Part shown: positions 8,442 to 17,121 of the stretch, piece after piece | How positions within the stretch are numbered: position 1 is the stretch's first letter | Layout of the letters: every line of letters begins with the position of its first letter | Assembly: GCA_947499955.1 (NCBI GenBank) | Contig: CANMQI010000022.1 | Coordinates: forward strand, 23,691 to 87,690 | DNA length: 64,000 nt | Source: an uncultured Granulosicoccus sp. | GTDB lineage: Bacteria > Pseudomonadota > Gammaproteobacteria > Granulosicoccales > Granulosicoccaceae | Direction of reading: 5' to 3' | Notes under the pieces: generated by a model | What the model was told of the DNA's origin: nothing | The model's input: the letters and a program-made list of their open reading frames with translations, nothing else | Database searches by the model: none | Translations under genes and position numbers: made by a program

Positions 8442-9453
8442 AACTGATTACCTCGCTGATGTGTGTATGCTGAGCCACTGCCATGTGCAGGCGCTCCAGA
8501 CCCAGCGCCACGCCTGCGCAATCGGGTAGCCCGGTTTCCAGTGCCTGCAACAGGTTTTCATCCAGCGGCACGCGGGCGACGTCCAGCGCATCGCGCTTGT
8601 GCAGATCGGCTTCGAAACGCTCTCTCTGAATGGCAGCATCGCTCAACTCGTGAAAACCGTTGGCAAGCTCTGTCCGGCCAAAGTACAGCTCGAAGCGCTG
8701 CGCCACCGCACGGCCATCGTCATCCTGGCCCAGCCGAGCCAGTGCCGACTGCGATACCGGGTAATCCATCAGCACCGTGAACGCATCAGCAGCAAACTCC
8801 GGCATGACGAATTCATCCATGAACAGGTCCAGAGCCGCGTCCACATCATCAGCGATGGCCTGCGGATAGCTGCGCCCGGCTGCCAGGAAATACTGCTCTA
8901 TCGTCCCGGTATCGAGCTGTTCCGGCCAAAGGCCGAGGCGCCGGTGCACCTCCTCGCCGTAACGCCGTGTTTCCAGCCCTGGCCAGGGCTTGTCGAAGGC
9001 GAGCCAGACATGTTTCAGCAGGCTGCTCATGTCCTCGATCAGCTGCAGGTGATCCATACCGACCCGATACCACTCGAGCAGAGTGAATTCGGAGTTGTGG
9101 AAACGTCCGCTCTCTTCAGATCGAAACACCGTGGCAATCTGATAGATGTCGGGACAATCCGACAGTTCCGGCAACTGCAGCTGCGTCGGCAATACAGAAT
9201 CACCATGGGTCTGCGCCGCGATGCAGGCATGTGCCGCCAGCAGCCGTTTCATCGGAAACTCGGGGGAGGTATGCAGATAACGACCATCGTCGGTGGCCAT
9301 GCTCAGTACATGCGGGTCGGTAGCAGCCGCTCGGGACAGGGATGGTGTCAGTACTTCCAGCACTTGCTGTCGTTCCATCCACGAGCGGATACTGCGCCGC
9401 AGCCTGGCCGCCTCCCGCAGACTGGCCAGGGAGGCAGAGGGTTGCCAGTTCAA
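8422..9453 (-). CDS. epmA: EF-P lysine aminoacylase EpmA
   Basis: A class II aminoacyl-tRNA-synthetase paralogue that attaches beta-lysine to EF-P Lys34. It is 343 residues and lacks the anticodon-binding domain of LysRS, as expected. Motif 2 is visible as FRSEES...HNSEFTLLEWYR (about residues 110-130), with RYLHTSPEF near 59-66, ELANGFHELSD, and motif 3 GLERLHM near the end. WQPSAS right after the start matches the family N-terminus, supporting the TTG start at 9453. It lies 33 bp downstream of its substrate gene efp. The aminomutase epmB is not in the window. Confidence 0.95.
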   Translation of the reverse strand: MNWQPSASLASLREAARLRRSIRSWMERQQVLEVLTPSLSRAAATDPHVLSMATDDGRYLHTSPEFPMKRLLAAHACIAAQTHGDSVLPTQLQLPELSDCPDIYQIATVFRSEESGRFHNSEFTLLEWYRVGMDHLQLIEDMSSLLKHVWLAFDKPWPGLETRRYGEEVHRRLGLWPEQLDTGTIEQYFLAAGRSYPQAIADDVDAALDLFMDEFVMPEFAADAFTVLMDYPVSQSALARLGQDDDGRAVAQRFELYFGRTELANGFHELSDAAIQRERFEADLHKRDALDVARVPLDENLLQALETGLPDCAGVALGLERLHMAVAQHTHISEVISFDDQRA

Positions 9454-9486
9454 CGCTTTGCTATTTCCAGACGGGCTTTGACGGCC

Positions 9487-10053
9487 CTACTTGACGCGGG
9501 AGACGTATTCGCCGGTACGTGTGTCGATCTTGATCCTTTCGCCTTCTTCGATGAACAGGGGCACCTTGACGACCGCACCGGTCTCCATATGGGCAGGCTT
9601 GGTACCGCCGGTAGCGGTGTCACCACGCAAGCCGGGATCGGTTTCCTTGATGGTCATTTCCACGAAGTTCGGCGGTGTCACGGCCAGCGGCTGACCATTG
9701 TAGAGCGTCACTTCACACACGGCTTCGTCCATCAGCCACAGAGCGGCGTCACCGACGGCTGTCTTGTCGGCAGCCAGCTGTTCGAAGGTTTCCGGATTCA
9801 TGAAATGCCAGTGCTCACCATCGGAGTACAGATACTGCATGGACGTGTCCATGACATCGGCGGATTCGACACTTTCACCGGACTTGAAAGTGCGCTCCAC
9901 AACGCGGCCGGTCTTGAGGTTGCGCACGCGTGTGCGTGTGAATGCCTGTCCCTTGCCCGGTTTGACGAACTCGTTGCTGACGATGCTGTGAGGATCGCCG
10001 TCGAGCATGATCTTGAGTCCGCCCTTGAATTCGTTGGTGCCGTAGTTCGCCAT
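9487..10053 (-). CDS. efp: Elongation factor P
   Basis: A 188-residue translation factor that relieves ribosome stalling at polyproline. KOW-like N-domain followed by two OB domains; VKPGKGQAF places the modified lysine at position 34, as in E. coli. The C-terminus SGEYVSRVK is canonical. It heads an operon with epmA and the HExxH protein, so target and modifying enzyme are co-expressed. TATAAT lies about 39 bp upstream of the ATG. Confidence 0.98.
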   Translation of the reverse strand: MANYGTNEFKGGLKIMLDGDPHSIVSNEFVKPGKGQAFTRTRVRNLKTGRVVERTFKSGESVESADVMDTSMQYLYSDGEHWHFMNPETFEQLAADKTAVGDAALWLMDEAVCEVTLYNGQPLAVTPPNFVEMTIKETDPGLRGDTATGGTKPAHMETGAVVKVPLFIEEGERIKIDTRTGEYVSRVK

Positions 10054-10091
10054 GTCGTTCTCGTTGTCTGAAACCGTGGTTTATCCGCGGC

Positions 10092-10097
10092 ATTATA
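10092..10097 (-). promoter_or_regulatory. -10 element of the efp operon
   Basis: On the minus strand TATAAT ends about 38 bp upstream of the efp ATG. A GTGACA lies 13 bp further up, too close for a standard -35, so only the -10 is supported. Confidence 0.45.
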
Positions 10098-10251
10098 GCT
10101 GTCTGCGCCCTGTCACGTACGCTCGTCAGCGTGCCGAACAGCAACTTTGCGCTCGGCGACACTCACCACGACCCGGCACGGATCACAGTTCGTAGCGCCT
10201 GGTTTACGGGGGCGCTTGCGCGGTTCATGACCGTGCAGCGCCTCTGGAAGA

Positions 10252-11127
10252 TCAGGCCTCTGCGCGCAGACGCGCTATGCGGACGTCCAGCGGCGGATGC
10301 GTAGACAGGTATTTCGCCAGATGCCCACCTGTGATGCCGAAGGCCTGCAGCTTTTCAGGCAGAGCAGAGTCTGCCGGACTGCCCCGTTTGAGTGCCTCCA
10401 GGGCACCGATCATGTTCTGTCGCCCTGCCAGCTCCGCACCACCGGCATCGGCCCGGTATTCCCGCTGGCGCGAGAACCAGGCAGCAATCATGCTCGCCAG
10501 AAAACCGAAGACCACGTTACCGATGATATTGCCCAGAAAGAAGCCCATGCCATAACCACCGCCACCGCCACCACGATTGCCACGCAGGGCATTGTCGATC
10601 ATGCCGCCCAGAATGCGAGAGAAGACGATGACAAAGGTATTCAGAACGCCCTGGATCAGGCCCATGGTGACCATGTCGCCGTTGTACACATGAGCCACTT
10701 CATGGCCCAGTACCGCTTCCACTTCCTCCCTGGACATGGTCTGCAGCAGGCCGGTGCTGACCGCGACCAGTGCATCGTTCTTGTTCCAGCCGGTGGCAAA
10801 GGCATTGGGAGCGGCCTGATGGAAAATGCCGACATCCGGCTCACTGATACCCGCCTTGCGTGCCTGGGCATGCACGGTCTCGACCAGCCAGCGTTCCGTG
10901 GCGTTGGTGGGCTGCTCGATCAGCTGCACATTCATCGAGCGAATGGCGGCGGACTTGCTCATGGCCAGTGAAATGAATGAGCCGATGAAGCCGAAGCAGG
11001 CGGCGTAGATGACCAGGGACGTCGTACTCTGGCCAATGGCCTTGTCCAGCCCGAACACCGAGGTGATGATGGAAAACACGACCATGACGGCCATGTTCGT
11101 CGCCAGAAACAGCAGAATGCGTGTCAC
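10252..11127 (-). CDS. htpX: Membrane zinc metalloprotease HtpX
   Basis: A 291-residue M48-family inner-membrane protease that degrades misfolded membrane proteins. Two N-terminal transmembrane helices, the zinc motif HEVAH in VLGHEVAHVYNGDM, a Gly-rich loop, two further hydrophobic segments and the distal glutamate region EYRADAGGAELAGR. The GTG start at 11127 has GAGGAAG 6 nt upstream. It stands alone between efp and parC, with about 170-200 bp on either side. Confidence 0.95.
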   Translation of the reverse strand: MTRILLFLATNMAVMVVFSIITSVFGLDKAIGQSTTSLVIYAACFGFIGSFISLAMSKSAAIRSMNVQLIEQPTNATERWLVETVHAQARKAGISEPDVGIFHQAAPNAFATGWNKNDALVAVSTGLLQTMSREEVEAVLGHEVAHVYNGDMVTMGLIQGVLNTFVIVFSRILGGMIDNALRGNRGGGGGGYGMGFFLGNIIGNVVFGFLASMIAAWFSRQREYRADAGGAELAGRQNMIGALEALKRGSPADSALPEKLQAFGITGGHLAKYLSTHPPLDVRIARLRAEA

Positions 11128-11300
11128 AGTAGTCTTCCTCCAGAAGTGTTCAGAAATCTTCGCTGAAATTGGGGTCTAGTGGGTCGATCGGGAAATAAGG
11201 TAATACTCAGAGTCTGCGTGCGCCCGTCCGACAAGGCGACCCGACGAAGGCGCACAAGTGAGCGCCAACACAGCAGCGCTCACTCGGTCCGGCAATGGAC

Positions 11301-13607
11301 TCAATCCTCGACATCCACGGCGTCAACCTTCTGGAAGCCCCGAGGCAATTTGCGCCCGCGCTGGCCGCGCATTCCCGAATACTCTTCCAGTTCACGGAAC
11401 TTGATGGTGGTGTGACGCTTGCCGCTGGTGATACGCAGCTTCTGCGATGGCGACACCACAGACAAGGCGATCATCGACTCTTCACCGGTCTTGAACTTCG
11501 GCCCCGGAATGTTGTAGATCTTGTTGCCCTTGCCCTTGGCCATTTCCGGCAACTCACCCACCGGGAAAGTCAGCAGACTGCCGTTGTTGCTGATGGCACA
11601 GACAATATCGTCGGTCAGAGAGCTGACCGCTGCCGCTGGCAACACCTGTGCACCCGCCGGCAGGCTGAGCACACTCTTGCCCGACTTGTTACGACTGAAC
11701 AGGTCTCCCAGACGCGCCACGAAACCGTAGCCTGCGGTACTGGAGAACAGATAACGCTCATCGTCCTCACCCATCATGACACTCAGGAATTTCGCACCAT
11801 CAGGTGGCTTCAGGCGGCCACTGATCGGTTCACCCAGTCCTCTGGCTGACGGAAAGCCATGCGCCGGAACACAGTACACACGGCCAGTGGAGTCCAGGAA
11901 CATGGCATTGCGGTTGCTGCGACCGCGAGCGGCTCCCTGGAAGCTGTCGCCAGCCTTGTAGTTCAATGCCAGCGGATCCAGCTCCAGCCCCTTGCCGGCG
12001 CGTACCCAGCCACGCTCCGAGAGCACCACCGTGATGGGCTCGCTGGGAATCAGATCGGCTTCGGAGATGGCTTGAGCCGCCTCCCGCTGTACCAGCGGCG
12101 AGCGGCGCTCATCACCGTAGGTGTCGATGTCCTCCTGCAGCTCTTTCTTGACCAGTGTCTTCATGCGGCGCTCGGAGCCGAGTGTTGCCTGCAGCTTTTC
12201 ACGCTCCTTCTCCAGCGCATCCTGCTCGCCACGAATCTTCATCTCTTCCAGCTGAGCCAGATGGCGCAGCTTGAGTTCCAGAATGGCTTCGGCCTGCTCG
12301 TCACTGATGCCGAACCGCTCCATCAGTACCGGTTTGGGATCATCGTTGTTGCGGATGATGGCAATGACCTCGTCGATATTGAGGTAGGCAATCATCAAAC
12401 CTTCGAGCAGGTGCAATCGCTTCTCGACCTTGTCCAGACGCCATTGCAGGCGCCTGCGGACCGTGTCGACCCGGAAAGTCAGCCACTCACCGAGAATGTT
12501 GAGAAGCGGCTTGACCTGAGGTCGGCCATTGAGACCGATCATGTTCATGTTGACCCGGTAGGTACGCTCCAGATCGGTCGTGGCAAACAGATGCTGCATC
12601 AGGCTGTCGGTATCGACCCGATTACTGCGTGGTGTGATGACCAGACGCGTGGGATTTTCATGATCCGACTCGTCCCGCAGGTCCTCCACCATGGGCAGCT
12701 TCTTGGCATTCATGTGCTGCGCAATCTGCTCCAGAATCTTGGAACCGGAGACCTGATAGGGCAATGCCGTGATGATGATGTCGGCGCCTTCGCGCTCGTA
12801 GATGGCCCGGGCACGCAGACTGCCATGGCCGGTTTCGTACATGCTGCGGATATCCTGAGGCGAGGAGATGATTTCGGCCTCACTCGGGTAATCCGGGCCG
12901 TTGATGTACTGCATCATGTCGTCGAGCGTGGCCCTTGGCTTGTCCAGCAAGTGGATACAGGCACGACCGATTTCCCGCAGATTGTGCGAGGGAATATCGG
13001 TGGCCATGCCCACGGCAATACCGGTGGTGCTGTTGAGCAGGATGTGCGGCAAGCGAGACGGCAGCAAGGAGGGTTCGTTCAAGGTGCCATCGAAATTGGG
13101 TACGAAGTCGACCGTGCCCTGCCCCAGTTCCTGCAGCAGAGTCTTGGAAAAACGTGCCAGACGCGATTCCGTATAGCGCATGGCCGCGAAGGACTTGGGA
13201 TCATCCTGCGATCCCCAGTTGCCCTGCCCGTCAACCAGCGTATAGCGGTAGGTGAAGGGCTGCGCCATCAGCACCATGGCCTCATAACAGGCACTGTCGC
13301 CGTGCGGGTGGAACTTGCCCAGCACATCACCGACGGTACGCGCCGACTTCTTGTGCTTGGACACGGCCGAGAGCCCGAGCTCGGACATGGCGTAGACGAT
13401 ACGGCGCTGTACCGGCTTCAGGCCATCACCGATATGCGGCAGCGCCCGGTCCAGGATGACGTACATCGAATAGTCGAGGTAGGCCTTTTCGGTGTAGCTA
13501 CTCAGTGGCAGCTCTTCCACCATCTCCTGTACGGGAGCCGCCGATACAGGCCCGGAGCGCCTGACCGATGATCGTTTCTTGCTGCTTGTCTTCTTTTTCT
13601 GTGCCAT
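11301..13607 (-). CDS. parC: DNA topoisomerase IV subunit A
   Basis: The 768-residue ParC decatenates chromosomes with ParE. AAMRYTESRL carries the DNA-linked Tyr145 (Tyr120 in E. coli numbering). The quinolone region HGDSACYEA keeps Ser105 and Glu109 (E. coli 80 and 84), the sensitive residues. A basic N-terminal extension of about 25 residues precedes the core. The C-terminal beta-pinwheel follows a long coiled coil near residues 430-490. The length and shorter C-terminal domain indicate ParC rather than GyrA. parE is not in the window. Confidence 0.95.
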   Translation of the reverse strand: MAQKKKTSSKKRSSVRRSGPVSAAPVQEMVEELPLSSYTEKAYLDYSMYVILDRALPHIGDGLKPVQRRIVYAMSELGLSAVSKHKKSARTVGDVLGKFHPHGDSACYEAMVLMAQPFTYRYTLVDGQGNWGSQDDPKSFAAMRYTESRLARFSKTLLQELGQGTVDFVPNFDGTLNEPSLLPSRLPHILLNSTTGIAVGMATDIPSHNLREIGRACIHLLDKPRATLDDMMQYINGPDYPSEAEIISSPQDIRSMYETGHGSLRARAIYEREGADIIITALPYQVSGSKILEQIAQHMNAKKLPMVEDLRDESDHENPTRLVITPRSNRVDTDSLMQHLFATTDLERTYRVNMNMIGLNGRPQVKPLLNILGEWLTFRVDTVRRRLQWRLDKVEKRLHLLEGLMIAYLNIDEVIAIIRNNDDPKPVLMERFGISDEQAEAILELKLRHLAQLEEMKIRGEQDALEKEREKLQATLGSERRMKTLVKKELQEDIDTYGDERRSPLVQREAAQAISEADLIPSEPITVVLSERGWVRAGKGLELDPLALNYKAGDSFQGAARGRSNRNAMFLDSTGRVYCVPAHGFPSARGLGEPISGRLKPPDGAKFLSVMMGEDDERYLFSSTAGYGFVARLGDLFSRNKSGKSVLSLPAGAQVLPAAAVSSLTDDIVCAISNNGSLLTFPVGELPEMAKGKGNKIYNIPGPKFKTGEESMIALSVVSPSQKLRITSGKRHTTIKFRELEEYSGMRGQRGRKLPRGFQKVDAVDVED

Positions 13608-13626
13608 GTCTCAGCGAATAGTCAGG

Positions 13627-15279
13627 TCAGGCGAGTATGTTCTTGAACTTCAGAGCGCGATTGATCAGGCCATTGGTCGATGCATCGTGCGTCTTGACAG
13701 TAGCAGCTGCAGCAATCTCTGCATGAATCGACTTGGCGAGCTGCTTGCCCAGTTCCACGCCCCATTGATCAAAGGGGTTGATGTCCCAGATGGCCGCTTC
13801 CACGAATACCTTGTGTTCATACAGCGCGATGAGGGCCCCCAGGGCATGTGGTGTCATCTGTTGCACCAGCAGCGTATTACTGGGTCGGTTGCCGGCAAAG
13901 GTGCGATGTCCGGACAGGCGTTCGATGTCTTCATCACTGGCGCCGGCTGCCCGCATCTCTGTGGCCAGTTCTTCCCGGTTCTTGCCCATCATCAGCGCCT
14001 CGGACTGCGCAAAGCAGTTGGCCATCAGCAATTCCTGATGAATGCCGATGGGGTTGAGACTCTCCAGAGCCATGATGAAGTCTGCCGGAATCAGGTGGGT
14101 GCCCTGATGCAGCAACTGAAAATAGGCATGCTGTCCATTGGTGCCCGGCTCGCCCCAGACCACAGGTCCGGTTGCCGTGCTTACCGGTGATCCATCGACG
14201 TGTACGGACTTGCCGTTACTCTCCATCGTCAGCTGTTGCAGATAGGCAGGAAAACGATGCAGATACTGGTCGTAGGGCGCGATCAGATGACTGTGCGCCT
14301 GCCAGAAATTGTTGTACCAGACGGTCAGCAGTGCCAGCGTGACCGGCATGTTCTGGCTCAGTGGTGCGGTACGGGCATGCTTGTCCATGTCATGCGCGCC
14401 TTGCAGAAACTGCTCGAAACGATCCATGCCGATGGACAGGATGATCGGCAGACCAATCGCGGACCACAATGAGTAACGACCACCGACCCAGTCCCAGAAT
14501 CCGAACATGTTGCGGGTGTCGATACCAAACTCACCCACGGCTTCAGCGTTGGTGGACAGGGCCACGAAGTGTTTGGAGATATCGGATTTCAACGCGGCAC
14601 TTTCCAGAAACCAGCTTCTGGCCGAATGCGCGTTCGTCAGGGTTTCCTGCGTCGTGAAGGTTTTCGAGGCAACGATGAACAGGGTGGTTTCCGGATCGAC
14701 CTTGCTCAGTGCCGAGTGGATGTGCGAACCATCCACATTGGACACAAAATGCAGTTTCAGACGATCGTGGGCAAATGGTGCCAGAGCTTCCACGGCCATC
14801 AGTGGTCCCAGATCGGATCCGCCGATACCGATATTGACCACATCGGTGATGGGCTTGCCGGTGAAACCGGTCCATGAACCGTCACGCACGCGCTCGGAAA
14901 AGGTGCGCAGATGGGTGAGCACCGCGCGTACATCGGGCATCACATCCTTGCCATCGACCATGACGGGCTGACCACTGCGATTGCGCAAGGCGGTGTGCAG
15001 CGCGGGACGGTGCTCTGTCGGGTTGACGATGTCACCGGTGAACATGCTCTCGAAACGAGCCGGCACATCACAGGCTTCTGCCAGCGACACCAGCAGTTTG
15101 TGTGTTTCATTGGTGATGTGATTCTTGGAAAAATCCAGAAACAGACCCGCAGCATTCAACTGAAAGGTATCAAATCGACTGCTGTCAGCGGCAAAGAGGT
15201 CTCGCAAGGAAACATCTTGCATCTGGTCATGATGCTCGGACAGTGCCTTCCAGGCACCAAGATCTACAGGGTCAGTCAT
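13627..15279 (-). CDS. pgi: Glucose-6-phosphate isomerase
   Basis: A 550-residue Pgi interconverting glucose-6-phosphate and fructose-6-phosphate in the cytoplasm. Family signatures are IGIGGSDLGPLM, the WVGGRYSLWSAIGLP block and GQHAYFQLLHQGT with the catalytic histidine. Full length and intact. Its stop lies 19 bp upstream of parC on the same strand, so pgi and parC may be co-transcribed, though no functional link is known. Confidence 0.97.
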   Translation of the reverse strand: MTDPVDLGAWKALSEHHDQMQDVSLRDLFAADSSRFDTFQLNAAGLFLDFSKNHITNETHKLLVSLAEACDVPARFESMFTGDIVNPTEHRPALHTALRNRSGQPVMVDGKDVMPDVRAVLTHLRTFSERVRDGSWTGFTGKPITDVVNIGIGGSDLGPLMAVEALAPFAHDRLKLHFVSNVDGSHIHSALSKVDPETTLFIVASKTFTTQETLTNAHSARSWFLESAALKSDISKHFVALSTNAEAVGEFGIDTRNMFGFWDWVGGRYSLWSAIGLPIILSIGMDRFEQFLQGAHDMDKHARTAPLSQNMPVTLALLTVWYNNFWQAHSHLIAPYDQYLHRFPAYLQQLTMESNGKSVHVDGSPVSTATGPVVWGEPGTNGQHAYFQLLHQGTHLIPADFIMALESLNPIGIHQELLMANCFAQSEALMMGKNREELATEMRAAGASDEDIERLSGHRTFAGNRPSNTLLVQQMTPHALGALIALYEHKVFVEAAIWDINPFDQWGVELGKQLAKSIHAEIAAAATVKTHDASTNGLINRALKFKNILA

Positions 15280-15595
15280 GGATACGTACCACCTTGAGTA
15301 GGGTTTACGAAATGTCGATGGGTTGAAGCTTACACAAAGACGCGGGAAACGCCGACAGTCAGTGTTGCACGCAATCCACTTTCTCCCGGCTGGAACGCAA
15401 TCGGACCAGAGGCCAGCTCAGCGATTCCCGGCGCAGATCACCAGATGATCGAGCCGACAGGCAGCTTGAATGGGCAGGTTCATGCTGATGGTCAAACTCC
15501 TGACGGATCGGGTGACAACGACTCAGCAGTATACTCTGCCTGATAAGCCCTACTCCGCTCGGAAGGTATACGTGTGAGCAAGCCATGAGCGTCGG
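15280..15595. other. 316-bp divergent intergenic region
   Basis: It separates pgi (leftward) from the acyltransferase (rightward). TATACT at 15530-15535 could be a -10 for the acyltransferase, but no -35 stands at the right distance. I see no hairpin, repeat or short gene. Confidence 0.4.
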
Positions 15596-17047
15596 ATGAA
15601 TAGCAGCATCGAACTACCGCTTTGGAGCGTACTGCTCGGCCTGCTGCTGGCGTCACTGTGGTTGCTGCAGCACTTCCTGCTGCCATCGCTTCGCTGGATT
15701 CTGCGCCGACGTGCCAACCGTCTGATCACCGAGGTCAACGCCAGGCTGGCGCTGCAGATTCCCTCGTTCAAGCTGACCCGACGCAGCGTGCTGGTGGACC
15801 GACTGACCTTCCACCCCCGAGTTGTGGAGTTGGTGGATGAGATGGCCGATGCCGAGGATATGCCGCGCGAAGCACTGATGCAGAAGGCAGCTATCTACGC
15901 CCGGGAGATAGTGCCTGCCTTCAATGCCCTGATGTACTTCAAGGCCGCCTACTTTGTCGCTCGCCATCTGGTACATGCCTTGTATCGTGTCAGATTGGGA
16001 TTTGCCGATGACGATGCCCTGCAGAAGCTGCCTTCCGGTGCCAGCGTGGTCTTTCTGATGAACCACCGCAGCAATATGGACTACATCCTTGCAACCTACC
16101 TGGCGGCCGAACGCACCGCGCTGTCCTATGCGGTCGGCGAATGGGCGCGCATCTGGCCGCTGCAACAGCTGATCCGAGCCATGGGAGGCTATTTCGTCAG
16201 ACGAGATTCAGGCAATGCGCTATACCGACGTGTGCTGGAGTGCTATGTCCAGATGGCCGCAGAAGGTGGCGTCCCTCAGGCCGTGTTTCCCGAAGGCCGC
16301 CTGAGCCGCGATGGACGATTGGGCCCGGCCCGGCTGGGGCTGCTGGGCTACATGACACGGAGCTTCGATCCCGACCGGGGTCGCGATATCGTTTTCGTTC
16401 CGGTGGGTATAAATTATGACCGCGTCATCGAGGATCGCAGTCTGCTGCGCGATGCTGAAAAACTGCCTCGTCGAAATGTGGCTCAATCCCTCAGGGTCCT
16501 GTTTGCCTACGGCACGAAATTGCTGTGGCAGGCCCTGCGAGGCAAGCGCTACCGAAACGGTTACGCCTGCGTCAATTTCGGTCAACCCATATCGTTGCGT
16601 GACTGGATGCGGGCACGCGGACTGGGCGCCGGCGAACTTGAGGATGTCGGGCCGCTAGCCGAGGAACTGATGTCGCGCATTGGCGAGATCACGCCGATCC
16701 TGCCTGTGGCCCTGGTGACCACGCTGTTCGCCCGCAACCCCGAGCGCGGGTTCACCGATATCGAGTTGAAAGCCGACGTACTCGCCCTGCTGAACGAACT
16801 CGAGCGGCGGGGCCATCGCGCCTATATACCTCGCAGCGATTATCACTATGCCGTGGATGTCGGTATTCGCATGCTGACACTGCGAGGCATTCTGATCGAA
16901 GAGGGTGGCATCTATCGCGCCGCGACGACTGAACGGGCCATCATCCGCTATTATTCCAACTCCATCGCGCACTTGTTGGACGATAGAGTGCAGATGAGCG
17001 GCGAGGAGCACCGAACGATTTTCCGCGCTCGACAAGGGCCGCGCTGA
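15596..17047 (+). CDS. PlsB-like glycerol-3-phosphate acyltransferase family protein
   Basis: A 483-residue membrane protein of the LPLAT/PlsB superfamily. An N-terminal hydrophobic helix (residues 10-30) is followed by the acyltransferase core: HX4D as His157-Asp162 (NHRSNMD), GGYFVRRDSGN near 197 and FPEGRLSRDG (231-240), then VFVPVGINYDRVIED. These resemble PlsB blocks I-IV more than PlsC. It is much shorter than E. coli PlsB (about 800 residues) because the N-terminal regulatory part is missing. The likely product is lysophosphatidic acid or a related acylated lipid. It has no operon partner. Confidence 0.8.
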   Translation: MNSSIELPLWSVLLGLLLASLWLLQHFLLPSLRWILRRRANRLITEVNARLALQIPSFKLTRRSVLVDRLTFHPRVVELVDEMADAEDMPREALMQKAAIYAREIVPAFNALMYFKAAYFVARHLVHALYRVRLGFADDDALQKLPSGASVVFLMNHRSNMDYILATYLAAERTALSYAVGEWARIWPLQQLIRAMGGYFVRRDSGNALYRRVLECYVQMAAEGGVPQAVFPEGRLSRDGRLGPARLGLLGYMTRSFDPDRGRDIVFVPVGINYDRVIEDRSLLRDAEKLPRRNVAQSLRVLFAYGTKLLWQALRGKRYRNGYACVNFGQPISLRDWMRARGLGAGELEDVGPLAEELMSRIGEITPILPVALVTTLFARNPERGFTDIELKADVLALLNELERRGHRAYIPRSDYHYAVDVGIRMLTLRGILIEEGGIYRAATTERAIIRYYSNSIAHLLDDRVQMSGEEHRTIFRARQGPR

Positions 17048-17121
17048 TCTGGCCGGGTGAGAGCGGCCTGCCGCTCGTGTGCGCTCAGGCATCCAGCGGC
17101 TCCGCACCACGCTGGGTGGCC

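Noticed and set aside
8599..10071. Long plus-strand frame opposite epmA and efp
   Set aside because: Both minus-strand genes are well-known families; the plus-strand frame is a GC-driven shadow.
11859..13571. 570-codon plus-strand frame opposite parC
   Set aside because: It is antisense to parC across its conserved core and has no family features.
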